Source of the DNA: Cladorhizidae sp. MBARI D1340-BT2
Lineage: Eukaryota; Porifera; Demospongiae; Poecilosclerida; Cladorhizidae
DNA: 64,000 nt
Reading direction: 5' to 3'
Assembly: GCA_028752905.1 (NCBI GenBank)
Contig: JAQNBH010000015.1
Coordinates: forward strand, 35,694,163-35,758,162
This document shows positions 12,385 through 22,171 of this stretch, piece after piece. Position 1 is the stretch's first letter, and each line of letters starts with the position of its first letter. A program made the translations under genes and the position numbers. The notes beneath the pieces were generated by a model. The model did no database searches. It had not been told where the DNA came from and worked only from the letters and a program-made list of their open reading frames with translations.

Positions 12385-12700
12385 CAGAGAGAGAGAGGCC
12401 AAGGTAACACTTGACTACTCACTTTCTATCAGACTCACCATGCACATTTCATTTTTCCTGTCCATGCTCCAAATGTATGAATATCCCTCAAACCTCCAAA
12501 TACTCTAAATAATTTTGTGGTTGCCTATAGCTCTTATAGGTATACCTTTGGACAATCACATATTGTCATTGTCTCATTATCCTTTCATGTAATGCAATTC
12601 TGACGTATGCTGTAAAATCATATATTATTATTATTATTAGCTCTGACTGTCAGGTAGCAGCTGGATTTTCCTCTGCTCGTCAGTTGTGAAGTGACTTGTG
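12385..12700. other. Intergenic-like spacer in gene C intron
   Basis: AT-rich sequence with short direct repeats; nothing coding is supported. An open frame on the minus strand at 12637-12960 is a by-product of the adjacent tandem repeat. Confidence 0.4.
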
Positions 12701-12724
12701 TAGGGGCCAGGTGTAGCAGATGCT

Positions 12725-12885
12725 AAGGAGGACCCTTTAGTCTCACAGAGCTGTATAGCCAGTTGTAAATTGGCAGCTGCTATGGAGGAGCCTTTTAGTT
12801 TCACAGTGCTGTAGCTAGTTGTAAATTGGCAGCTGCTATGGAGGAGCCTTTTAGTTTCACAGTGCTGTAGCCAGTTGTAAATTGT
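12725..12885. repeat. About 60-bp tandem repeat, about 2.7 copies
   Basis: The segment CTGCTATGGAGGAGCCTTTT followed by AGTTTCACAGTGCTGTAGC and AGTTGTAAATTGG is repeated, with a more divergent first copy beginning near 12720. Confidence 0.75.
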
Positions 12886-13009
12886 ACAACTAATCCAACA
12901 TTTGCGGGACAAACACCAAATCCATGCGGGACACATTTCATCAAGTGCAAATCGGACCATCCCGGAAGCTCCGGGACAGTTGGAGGGTATGCTATACTAA
13001 AAGAAGAAA

Positions 13010-13205
13010 TGAAGTTTATTAAAGCACCAGAATTGATGAATATTTATCTATATATAACAAAAGGAACTCGCAAGAGTTATTTAACTAAGGAGTCTACTAG
13101 ATAAGGAGATTCTAATTCAATCAGGCTTTTTAGTTAGTAGCTATAATTATATATATAGGTTATATAAGCTTGATACACTAGCTATTCAATGTTTTAACTA
13201 AATTA
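13010..13205. repeat. Dispersed repeat, copy 1 (copy 2 at 30065-30260)
   Basis: Both copies share TCTACTAGATAAGGAGATTC, GGTTATATAAGCTT and a preceding ACCAGAA..TGA.GAA..ATTATCTATA block in the same order and orientation. No coding capacity is seen. It is an unclassified interspersed repeat. Confidence 0.7.
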
Positions 13206-13219
13206 CTTACTGGAGCTAT

Positions 13220-13392
13220 TCTTGTGGAGTATAGCAAAGATAGAAGAAACTTTATTACACAACTTGAACCACAACTTGAACAATCACCAAAACAACGATC
13301 TCGTGATATGTATCTCGTCACGCATTCATGATAACGTAACAATGTAAATCAAACAAACACAGTTCGCGACACTACCGCCACATAAAAAAAAA
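13220..13392 (-). mobile_element. Probable 3' LTR remnant of the CsRn1-like gypsy element
   Basis: Just beyond the integrase stop the minus strand has a T-rich stretch, then TGTGGCGGTAGTGTCGCGAA, and later an AATAAA within GTGTAATAAAGTTTCTTC. A TG start after the pol stop and a polyadenylation signal fit an LTR. No second copy is present for comparison because the 5' side of the element is lost, so limits are approximate. Confidence 0.4.
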
Positions 13393-13409
13393 CAGAACTG
13401 TGGATGTAG

Positions 13410-15166
13410 TTAGTCACAAATTAGCCTTTGGGGAGTCTTGATGAGACGACCTTTGGTTGAAATCCTTCTTGGCTCATTAGCAGTAGGGTTGTGAGTCTTG
13501 CAGATTAGAGAGAAATCCTTGTTCTTCTTTGGTCTTCCTCCTGGCCTTGGCACCTTTAGCTCTAACGGCTGCTCATAGTCCACATGTGCCTGCTTCAGCC
13601 AGTCTATAGACACATGCTCCTCTTTGCCATTTTTGTCCAACACAAATGTCTTGGGGCTGGCTTCAAGCACCTTGTAGGGTCCTTCATAAGGGAGAATCAA
13701 AGGTGGATGATGTGCATCCCTACGGACAAAAACAAACTTGGCTGACTGCAGACTGTCTGGTGAGTGATGTGTTATCTTGGCATGGCTATGAGGTACCAGC
13801 TTCTGTACTACGTCACTGATGTGCTATGGCATAGGAAAAGCCTTTTTCTGAGATGGGAGAGGAGTACCATAAACTAACTCAGCGGTGGAGCAATTCAGGT
13901 CCTCCTTGGGAGCCGTTCTGATACCCAGCCGTACCCATGGTAGTTCATCTACCCAGTTTGGTCCTTTAAGTCTAGCCTTCAGAGATGACTTCATGTGTCT
14001 ATGAAATCTTTCTACTAGGCCGTTGGCCTGCGGATGATATGCAGTTTGTGTGATGAATTTGGGTGCCAAGTAGTTGTGCGATAGCTGACCACAGCTCTGA
14101 AGTAAACTGAGGGCCCCTATCCGATGTAATGTCAGTTGGTAATCCAAATCTTGCGATCCAATTAGAGATGACAACTCTAGCACAGGTTATAGCAGTGGAA
14201 TTAGCCATTGGGATCGCCTCTGGCCACCTTGTTGTCCTGTCTACCATGGTGAACAGGTATGTGTATCCTTGCGATAAGGGTAGGGGGCCCGACAATGTCG
14301 ACATTGATGTGGTCAAATCTCCTGTCTGGAACTTTGAAATCTGCTAGAGGTGATCGGATATGCTGTTGGATCTTGGAGGCCTGGCAAGCAATGCAAGACC
14401 TTGCCCAGGATGTGATCTGTTTACTGATGCAATGCCACACAAAGCAGTCCCTGATGATGCGATGTGTGGTACATATAGAAAGGTGTGAGAGGCCATGGAT
14501 CAGCTCAAAAATCTTTCTGCGCCAGGCTTGGGGAATAATAGGCCATGCCTTGCCAGTGGACGTATCGCACAACAGAGTTATTTTTGATGGTCCCAGAGCT
14601 ATGTTTTAAGACCCATAATAGCTGTCCTGTATGGGCTTGTGCCTTAGCAATTTCGAAGTAGTCTATGAGAAGTACTGCATCGATGGAGGTCACTGTTGTC
14701 CTCGAAAGTGCATCTGCAACCTTGTTTTGTTTCCCTTCTGTGTGTCTGACATCTGTCGTAAACTCTAAAATATAGGCCAGATGGCGTTACTGCCTGGAAG
14801 ACCAAGGATCTGTGGCCTTGGCAAAAGAGAATGTTAATGGCTAGTGGTCAGTAAAGGCAACAAATGGTCTTCCCTCAAGAAAGTAACGGAAATGTCGAAT
14901 GGCCAAATAGAGTGCTAGCAGCTCTCTGTTAAAAGCACTGTATTTGAGTTTCAGGTGCCCTCAACATTTATGAAAAATGCTATTGGCTTCCAGGTACCTT
15001 CTGACCACTGTTAACGCTGCTCCCACAGCGACGGCCAATGCATCAACAGTGAGTGCCACTGGTGCCCTCTCTGTCGGATGATGGCGGAGGACTGCCCTTG
15101 CCAGTGCCTGTTTTTCTCCCTTAAAAAGCCTGGATCATGCCTGCCGTCCAAGTTAGGGTTCTTGGT
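13410..15166 (-). pseudogene. Ty3/gypsy RNase H and integrase region, frameshifted
   Basis: Continues the pol region of 15167-16507. Degraded RNase H sequence occupies about 15100-14700. The integrase zinc finger follows (HGLSH at about 14490, CIAC at about 14400, an HHCC motif). The catalytic core shows FDHINVDIVGPP (first Asp), TDITSDRGPQFTS (second Asp) and ANGLVERFHRHMKSS (Glu). A C-terminal GPY-like segment reads ILPYEGPYKVLEASP (about 13700-13650) and the chain stops near 13410. At least three frameshifts separate these pieces. The PR-RT-RH-INT order is the usual Ty3/gypsy order. Confidence 0.88.
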
Positions 15167-16507
15167 TTACCTGCCAAGGCTTGATAAAGGGGTCGCATGA
15201 TCTGTGCAGCTGCCGGAACGAAACGATTGTAAAAATTGATCATTCCCACAAATTCTTGCCGCCCTTCCGCCCTTTGACTGTTGTTGGTTGAGCAAAGTTG
15301 CTAATGGTGTCCACTTTGACGGGAGTGGTACGAAACCAGTTGATGAGATCCTGTGGCCAAGGAAGTCCAATTGCCTTTGGCCAAACAAACATTTCGAGGC
15401 ATTGATGACAAGGCCATGTTCCGAGAGACGATCAAACAACTGGGTGAGGTGTTGTGCATGTTCTCTTTCCATCATGCTTGCCACCAGGATATCATCCAAA
15501 TATACAAAGAGAAAATTGAGGCCTCTGCATGCCATGTCCATAAGGCGCTGAAATGCTTGTGCAGTATTTTTTAACCCAAAAGGCATACGGGGGAATTCAT
15601 AAAGGCCGAATGGTAAGATGACCGCAGTTTTGGGGATGTCCTCTTTCAAAACAGGTATTTGGTTGTATCCCCGGACTAGGTCTATTTTTGAAAAAATCTT
15701 GCAACATGAGAGCTGAGCCGAAAAATCCTGGATATGTGGAACCGGATATCTGTCAGGTGTTGTGGCATCATTGAGGCAACGGTAGTCACCACAAGGTCTC
15801 CAGCCAGCTGGAGCTTTGGGGACCACGTGTAATGGGGAAGACCATGGGCTGGATGACTTTCTGACGATTCCCATAGCCTCCATCTTTCTGAACTCATCTT
15901 TTGTAATTCTGAGCTTGTCTGGTGCCAGATGACATGCCCTTGCGTGAGTGGGTGGTCCCTTAGTAGGGATGTAATGCTCTACACCATGTTTCACCGTGGG
16001 GGTTGAAAATTCTGGTCTGGAAATCTGAGGGTACTGCACCAGAAGTTTATACTTGTTGGTGGTGCTTGTTGCAATTGATCCCAGTTCAGGTACAGTGACC
16101 GTCGAGATGGTCAGTAGAATGCTTGAAAACGTCGCAGCATCCACCAATCTCTTACCCTTGAGATCCACCAGCAGGCTGTGAGCCTGGAGAAAATCTGCAC
16201 CCAGCAGTGGGTGAGTGACATCCGCAATTGTGAAACTCCATTGAAAGTTTCTTTCGTTGAAGCTGAGAGGAACCATGCGGGTTATGTTGGTGCCATTGGC
16301 AGCCACAAGCAAGTGAGTTAGCGTGTGATTGAGGTGATCAAAATGCGATGCCGGGATTACGCTTATTTGAGCTCCCGTGTCCACCAGATACTGCTGTCCT
16401 GATTTTTGTTCGGTGAAAAAAAATTGGTTGCTTTTATCGCCGGCCGAAGCAGTGTTTACTGTCGGCCGGCTTGTCCGTTTCCCTGATATGTACATGGGGG
16501 GATGCAC
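15167..16507 (-). CDS. Ty3/gypsy pol: aspartic protease and reverse transcriptase (446-residue open segment)
   Basis: The protease active site is VDTGAQISVIPASHF (about residue 41), with the second protease block LLGADFLQAHSLLVDLKGK (about 98). RT then follows: SSPWSSPLHVVPKAPAGWRP, GDYRCLND, FSKIDLVRGYNQIPV (motif A), RMPFGLKNTAQAFQRLMD (motif B) and FVYLDDILVAS (catalytic DD, about residue 345). The frame stays open through the start of the RT connection and is lost near 15200. Both catalytic signatures are intact, so decay is relatively recent, but the element lacks an intact gag and integrase. It lies in gene C's first intron. Confidence 0.92.
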   Translation of the reverse strand: MHPPMYISGKRTSRPTVNTASAGDKSNQFFFTEQKSGQQYLVDTGAQISVIPASHFDHLNHTLTHLLVAANGTNITRMVPLSFNERNFQWSFTIADVTHPLLGADFLQAHSLLVDLKGKRLVDAATFSSILLTISTVTVPELGSIATSTTNKYKLLVQYPQISRPEFSTPTVKHGVEHYIPTKGPPTHARACHLAPDKLRITKDEFRKMEAMGIVRKSSSPWSSPLHVVPKAPAGWRPCGDYRCLNDATTPDRYPVPHIQDFSAQLSCCKIFSKIDLVRGYNQIPVLKEDIPKTAVILPFGLYEFPRMPFGLKNTAQAFQRLMDMACRGLNFLFVYLDDILVASMMEREHAQHLTQLFDRLSEHGLVINASKCLFGQRQLDFLGHRISSTGFVPLPSKWTPLATLLNQQQSKGGRAARICGNDQFLQSFRSGSCTDHATPLSSLGR

Positions 16508-17028
16508 TTACTTGCCTTATTTCCAAATTTCTTGTGGTAGAAACAGAGGGGAGGTTTGCTTGCTTTCTGGACAACTTTATGGATTGTAGGCATAGTTGTA
16601 ACAGATGTATGTGCCTGCTGCTTGCTGCTTGGCCACCCAAAGGGCATCAGCTTTACTTGCCAGAGCCCTCGGATCCTTGAACCTCGTTGGCTAACTGTAT
16701 GCGAAGGTCTTTCGGTAGCTGTTCTAGAAACGCAAACTCAAAAAGGAAACAGGAATGGTGGCCATCAGCAAGCAAGTGCCAACATTTCATCCATTAGCTG
16801 TGATGGCTTCCCGTCACCTAATCCACCCATGTTCCAAATTCTTGCTGCTCTCTCATGGCGTGACAGGCCAAATGTGCCAGTAAGTCTTTCCTTGATGCCT
16901 TGATACTTGTTTTCAACTGTTTGTAGTTGTTTCCTATGCTAGTCAGCAGTGACCAGAGGAATCCCAACTCCACAAAACGAGCATGTTCATTAAGTGCTAA
17001 AACATGACAAGTAGGCAAGCATGTGTGC
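16434..17028 (-). pseudogene. Gypsy gag remnant with CHCC zinc knuckle (CsRn1-like)
   Basis: Minus-strand pieces read ELGFLWSLLTSIGNNYKQ (about 16970), then a capsid-like segment with KPSQLMDEMLALADGHH (about 16800), and then LCFYHKKFGNKASKCIPPC (about 16540-16480). The last is a C-x2-H-x9-C-x3-C knuckle. That unusual CHCC spacing is what is described for the CsRn1 clade of Ty3/gypsy elements. Frames change several times. The gag N-terminus is missing because the element stops at the piggyBac-like insertion boundary (17029). Confidence 0.75.
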
Positions 17029-17916
17029 TTAACCCTTTCACCGCTGACTTTCCTGGACATTTTTCCTAAAGTATACCAGCTACCCCAAAAAATCATTATA
17101 AAATCAGCAATCCATTCATATCAGTTGTAATTTTGTCATGTGATAGCACCATTGTTTATAAACAATGTGATCTCATTAGTTAACCACATTATCAACCAAA
17201 AAATATGAATATCATTATGCTAAATTTCTCTATCAATATCTAACATTTAATCAACAAAAAATGTTTAGAATATATTTACTCATTTAGTTAGCATTTAGTA
17301 AACATTAGTCATAATAATTTAGGCATATAGCAGTATATAGCGGTGGGTTTTTGACAAAATTTGATCATATGATTCTATATCCCAGTAATACAATGGTTTA
17401 TTATGTTATTGAAATTCAACTATTTGAGAAAGAACATGCAAATACAAATATGTAGATACTTTAGCTAACCTGAGAAGGCTTCCTGATCAATTTCATTGTA
17501 ACTAGAGAGCTGGTCATAGCAAAAGGAAGAATCCTGAGGGTCTAAAGTAGAGTCAACTACAGCGGCTAAAGAATGCACTGCTGCACGATCAGAACTTGCA
17601 TTTCCAAGGTAGCCACATATTTCTTCACCTTCTTCTTCCTCTGACTCATCCTCAGTGAGAGCAAAATCCTCGCTAGAAACCAGGGAAAGTACTTCTTTAA
17701 GCGTTAAACGTCGTCAAAACTACGAACCGTCGGTAGTTGCACATATTTTTCGCTAACTAATCGGGCGTTTCCGGATGTGATTTTTGGACGTCATATAGAG
17801 TAATAGTTGCTCTTTCCGGTGGTATGCAAATTATGACTATAGGCCAAGCGATCGATTTATTAGCGATTTTTAAAGTCCATTACGCCATATGGTGCTTACA
17901 GCGGTGAGAGGGTTAA
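17029..17916. mobile_element. piggyBac-like element, TTAA-flanked, with transposase N-terminal fragment
   Basis: Between TTAA at 17029-17032 and TTAA at 17913-17916 lies an 880-bp element. Its ends are CCCTTTCACCGCTG (left) and, read inwards, CCCTCTCACCGCTG (right). CCC-starting inverted repeats next to TTAA are typical of piggyBac. It is too short for a whole transposase but keeps an acidic open segment at 17470-17713. Unlike the element at 4255-5677 no empty site is visible in this window. Confidence 0.82.
17470..17713 (-). pseudogene. Acidic N-terminal exon remnant of a piggyBac-type transposase
   Basis: About 80 codons are open without an ATG. They read RRLTLKEVLSLV, then ALTEDESEEEEGEE, then a neutral stretch, and end at a good donor (TCAG|GTTAGC at 17470). 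An acidic N-terminus is usual for piggyBac transposases, and its location inside a TTAA/CCC element supports the assignment. The rest of the transposase is deleted. This is inference from context and composition; no catalytic motif is present. Confidence 0.5.
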
Positions 17917-18340
17917 GATCAATTTTTTTTCAGTCACAAGAAAATTGATTTTCAGTGCACCAGCCAGCCTACTTTATCACTTTTTAGCACCTAATGAACA
18001 CACTCATTGTAGAGAAGGCTTCCTATAAAACAGCGATCATATTTAACTGGCTAGCATTCCACACGCCAGTTCAGGCACTCGGATTTTGAGGTACCCCCAC
18101 TCAGTAGTTTTGGCTATGATAAAGATTATTGAAGAGTTTGGTTCCTTATGAATATCCCTTACACAATTTCTCCATATCCCACTTGAGCCTACCATCTCAA
18201 ACTGTAACCACATATACTGATGGGACACCTTGTGAGCATGATGGGATATTGTATAGCGTTCCTATAGCTAACATAATCATTGGCATTAGGTAAAAACTCG
18301 CTATTTTGTAAGTTGCTAGCTAGCATCCAGTTAAGAACAG
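17917..18340. other. Gene C intron/5' flank of element, unassigned repeat-like DNA
   Basis: The stretch 17960-18110 shares short words with the piggyBac-like element near 5170-5310 (CCTAATGAA followed by a CATTG and GGCTTCCT block, then TTTTGAGGT.CC.CCACT), so it may be a distant repeat copy. No gene is supported. Confidence 0.35.
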
Positions 18341-18352
18341 TTGCTCACTTAC

Positions 18353-18428
18353 ATGTCTGTCCCACAGCTGATGGTAGTTCATCAAACAACAAAGCAAGTG
18401 ATAAGCATATTAGCACATACAGGTCCAT
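18353..18428 (-). CDS. Receptor gene C, signal-peptide exon
   Basis: The minus strand reads MDLYVLICLSLALLF followed by DELPSAVGQT, then a phase-1 boundary T|GTAAGTGAGC. This is a hydrophobic signal peptide with an AVG-like cleavage region, and a near-consensus donor. It is exactly as long (76 nt) as the signal exon of gene B (54871-54946), with similar sequence and identical phase. I therefore take it as exon 1 of gene C, whose Ig-like exon lies 12.3 kb downstream. The start was chosen because both copies begin with ATGGAC at the same distance from the donor. Confidence 0.72.
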
Positions 18429-18599
18429 TTTTGTTGGAAAGCGAAACGAGCTCTCAATCAGATTTGGAAGGGAAGTTATTGCTCTGCTCTGTAGGACTTG
18501 CAGATGCAGTGGCTTATGAGGGATCATTACCGCTGTGAAATTGCCCCCTAATAAACATGCGCAAATCACGATGGTGCGCGTCTAGGCCTGATTTCATCA

Positions 18600-19065
18600 C
18601 ACGAGACGATCCTTACCCGTTACCAAGGATAGAGGACATGATCGAAAGTGCAGAGTAGTAGTACATCACTGCCTTGGACCTGACCAAAGGTTATTGGCAG
18701 GTAACAGTCGCTCCGAGAAGCAGAGACAAAACAGCGCCATGGGGAAAATACATACGAATTTCGTACCATGCCGTTTGGACTGGTGGCAGCCCCATCGACC
18801 TTCAAAGACTAATGGACCAGGTACTGGAGGGCACACACGTGTACGCAGCCGCATATCTCGATGATATTGTTGTGCATAGTAATACGTGGAAAGAACATAT
18901 CCTACATTCGCAAGACTACGGGATGCCAAGCTCACGATAAAGGAATCGAAATGTAAATTCGCATGCAACCAGTGTCACTATTTGGGTTATATAGTGGGTA
19001 AGAGAAAGATACAACCACAGGCAGCTCAGATTCTGGCCGTCCAGAATTCCAAGCAACCCCAACTA
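18600..19065 (+). pseudogene. Ty3/gypsy reverse transcriptase fragment
   Basis: Segments in shifting frames read DLTKGYWQVTVAPRS (about 18675), FRTMPFGLVAAPSTF (about 18757), YAAAYLDDIVVHSNTWKEH (about 18840, catalytic DD intact) and KESKCKFACNQCHYLGYIVG (about 18940). It breaks off in the RT thumb. Sequence style matches the fragment at 27410-28085, which begins where this one ends, suggesting the same family. It lies just upstream of gene C's signal exon, on the opposite strand. Confidence 0.85.
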
Positions 19066-19417
19066 AAATTGGATCAATTACAGTATGCGGATTCAGCGAT
19101 ATATAGTAACGGTAGTAGTTTTCAGCCGCCTAAGAAAGACTTGCCTATTACACCGCAGTTTTTCCAGCTTTCCCTTCTTTTATATAGTTATTTATTTATT
19201 TAAGCTTTTGTTAAAATATAACTTTTAAGGAATCAGGATTAATTATTCACTTTCAATACTAACACTTAATGACAAGCAGTCAAGGCAGGACGGTTGTTGG
19301 AGTTTTCAGCCACACCCTTTTTGGAACACCCTTTTTGGAATATTTTAACCCACTCAATATGGTCAGAATTCTTTTTATAGAAAAGAGCTTTGAAATATAT
19401 CAAATCACGTTGAGTGT
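19066..19417. other. Spacer, nothing recognised
   Basis: AT-rich sequence between the gypsy RT fragment and the pogo element; a short direct repeat CACCCTTTTTGGAA occurs twice near 19313 and 19328. No gene is supported. Confidence 0.5.
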
Positions 19418-21592
19418 TCAAACACAAAAATTACAAAACCATTCCAAATCTTCAATTTCTTCCAACACAATATCAGCGCAACATTCTTCGTACCATCTTT
19501 GACAATTGCTATATACACTGTACCCAGTTTTCCTCAGCATCTGAGCTGTCTTCATGCGTACCACAAAGAGCACAACACGAAGTGTTTACATTCAACTTGT
19601 GTCGCTTGATCCTTGGCTCATCTCTAGTGGTGGAAGATCCTTCAGTGGTTAAAGACTGACCAGAGGTTGAAGGAATTTCATTGATAGAAGAACACTCTCC
19701 TGAATCACTTGACTGGCAGGAATTTTGTTTCTTTCCTGGGCGGTAGTTTTGTCGCTCTTGTCGCTTCCGTTCATTTTCAAGTTTACGTTCCTGCTTTCTT
19801 TGTTGCTCTTCGGCATTTTTCTTGGCTCTTTCTTCTTGCTTCTGCTTCCTAACTTTGGCTTTTTCTTCTTCTTGCCTTTTCTTCAATTCAACCTTCTCCT
19901 CTCTCTCCAACTTTCTCCTTTGTTTCTCATCCTCTTTGTCTTGCTTCTTTCTCTCCTTTTCTTCACACAGCATGATGAATTGGTCAGAAGTCAAATGCCT
20001 AGGGATACAATCTTTGTTAGCCCTTTGTTTCCCTTTTATCGACTTAGCCTTTGGGTAGGATAAGACTTCTTTGAAAGCAGGTGAAACCTTATTTTCATGC
20101 TGTACTGTACTCTGTGGTGGTCCAGGTGGTGATGAGCAGGAAGGAGCTTTTTTGTTCATAGGTGCTTCTTCAGTAGTAGAGGAATTTTGCTGTTCTCTAG
20201 CATTTGATATGCGTACCTTCATCTCTTTCCACCGAGTATACAGGGTATCAGTTGAAAGATCAAAGCCTTCCTCTAGTCGACGATTGAAACATTCAATATC
20301 ATTAAGTGTCATTGCTGCTTCCAGGTCTTCAAGAGTCTTTCCAAGCTCTAACTTGTCACCTACTTCCTGACCATTGCCATCAATCTCCTGGTCTCCTCCA
20401 TCAACTATGTTGTCCTCACCAACCACCTCCTTGTCTTCAGCATCCACCTTCTTACTCACATCGCCCACATTTCCCCCCTCACCACCCTCCTCCTCCTTTC
20501 CATCCTCCTCTTGGTCCTCACCACCCACACCTTCAAGACTTCGGTACACAATAGCAGGTCCAAGTACATCATCCTTTATTGCCAAACGGTTTAAAGGACA
20601 AAGACCAGTAGCTTTGAAGCTGTTCACTAAAGTTGATACTTTCAAGGTTCGTTCCCATGCCAGTCGAAACACTCCAGCAAATTCATATTTGCTTAACACT
20701 TCCCCAAGGTGCTCAACTTCCCATTCTTCTACAGCTTTGGCCGAGTTCGACTTTAGGGGTTTGAAAAGTCCAACATCACAGGGTCGGAGACAGTGTGTAC
20801 AATGAGGTGGGAAGCAGTACAACAACAAGACTTTGTTCTCTATAGCAAGTTTAGAGACTTCCATGTCAATGTGAGAGCCATGGCCATCTACTATGAGGAC
20901 AACTGGACGATCCGGTGGTATCCTCTTTACAAAGTGATTACCCAACCAACCATAAAAGAGTTGCGTGGTCATCCATCCATTATCACTTCGACCAAAATAT
21001 GAATTTGGCACAGCATCTTGTAAAGGATTCTGCTTAAAACGCTCACCAGGAAAAACATGGTAAGGAGGTATGGCTTCTCCTGCAGCATTATAACAAGCAA
21101 GGGTAGTTATTTGTTGCTTGTTACCACTGCTCACTTTGTTTATGGACTTACAACCAACAGGACAAGTACTTTCCCTGTTCGTGCCGTAAGGGGAAATCCA
21201 CTCTCATCACAGTTGTATAATGTATAAAGCAGATGGACAATCTAGAATTTTTTGTTCCTCTAGGAATGCTTTAAATTCTCCAAACCACTTGTCAAGAACT
21301 AAAGGGGTACATGAAATTGCACGACTGATGCCTAAATGTTGTGATTTTCTTACAGTTAACTCGGGCTGCCGGTTCATAAAACCTAGTAGCCAGAATCTTC
21401 CAGGGCGATTGTCCGTAAAAGGAACATTCACTACAATTATTGTAAGTTGATCTCTCGTACGACCATAACCTATTTTGTTCATATGGGATACCCATTCAAC
21501 AAGAGCCCGTTCCTCGTCAATGGATAAAATCGGAGACGGCCCAGATCGAGAGTCAGCTGGAATACACAACTTCAACTTGCTTTGTAAAGTTC
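19418..21592 (-). pseudogene. Pogo-like transposase, main exon: HTH, DDE, coiled coil, PHD-like finger
   Basis: Exon 2 joins exon 1 (21666-21819) in phase 1 across a 73-bp intron. It begins TLQSKLKLCIPADSRSGP and continues with a Tc5/CENP-B-type HTH (21560-21250). The catalytic domain shows CDESGFPL (first Asp, about 21205), VVLIVDGHGSH (second Asp, about 20880) and THCLRPCDVGLFKPLK (third Asp, about 20780), then an acidic linker. A long Lys/Glu/Arg coiled coil follows (about 19980-19740), and a cysteine-rich end with CCALCGTHEDSSD, NWVQC and, after a frameshift, RWYEECC and WFCNFC, resembling a PHD finger. Frameshifts near 21210, 21140 and 19510 disable it; the 541-codon part 19509-21134 is open. 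Many animal pogo-type proteins end in such a finger. Confidence 0.85.
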
Positions 21593-21665
21593 CTATAAAT
21601 AAATAATCAGGGATGCTAATAACAAAACAAAATACAAAAGGAATTGAATTAGTGAATCAATTTAC

Positions 21666-21819
21666 CCATTGGAACACCATTGAGTTTAGCTGACTGACGC
21701 ACTGCCATGCCCGAATTGCAATCAGCCAGAGCCTTTTTCATGACATCTTGAGGCCAGTTTCTATAGGTTCCCTTGGCTCCTTTCCTCTCGTGAGGGTCAT
21801 TCTCCTTGCCCTTGAGCAT
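21666..21819 (-). pseudogene. Pogo-like transposase, first exon (HTH psq-type)
   Basis: Starting at an ATG, the minus strand reads MLKGKENDPHERKGAKGTYR, then a WPQDVMKKALADC helix and NGVPM, ending at ATGG|GTAAAT. This is the usual N-terminal psq-like helix-turn-helix of pogo/jerky transposases. The acceptor at 21594-21593 restores frame (GGA). An AG immediately before the ATG could also be an acceptor, so a further upstream exon is possible. Confidence 0.7.
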
Positions 21820-22171
21820 CTGTGGGTAATTGTAGCTAGCCGAAGCGTTTTACAAAGCCTCTATAGGCAAGTTTATGAACCACAATCTTAGCTACCTTAA
21901 AATACGTGTTTTTCAGCTGTGCGTTCGCTGACCAGATCTTCAACTTCGCCGCTTTGCAGCTACAACAACGGTCATCAAGCGCTCAAGAGAAGCTTAATCC
22001 GTTTCAATATTGCCTAATGACATCATTTCAATTGTTATTTAGAGAGTTCAACTGCAGTACAGAGTACAAATTCAGTCGAAAGCCAAAGTGGCTGAATGCT
22101 GCTCCTGGCTGAAAACTCCTGCACTTAACTTACTATACACTTAACTTACTATACACATTTATATTAAGCAA
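21820..22171. other. Spacer between pogo and LINE elements
   Basis: No gene is supported. A direct repeat of CACTTAACTTACTATACAC occurs twice near 22113-22155. Confidence 0.5.

Larger units (their letters stand above)
5742..18428 (-). other. Gene C: Ig/FNIII receptor gene, 5' part only
   Basis: Gene-level entry. The supported parts are the signal-peptide exon (18353-18428), the end of a small Ig exon (6143 upward) and the main Ig-like exon (5742-6056). The 3' part (FNIII, transmembrane, tail) lies left of position 1. The interval between signal exon and Ig exons is about 12 kb, against about 3.5 kb in gene B, because Tigger, two hAT, a gypsy and a piggyBac-like element lie in it. The TGA in the small exon and this load of insertions leave open whether gene C is still functional. 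Confidence 0.6.

Noticed and set aside
20071..20805. Plus-strand Ser/Pro-rich open frames
   Set aside because: Antisense shadow of the acidic and coiled-coil part of the pogo transposase.
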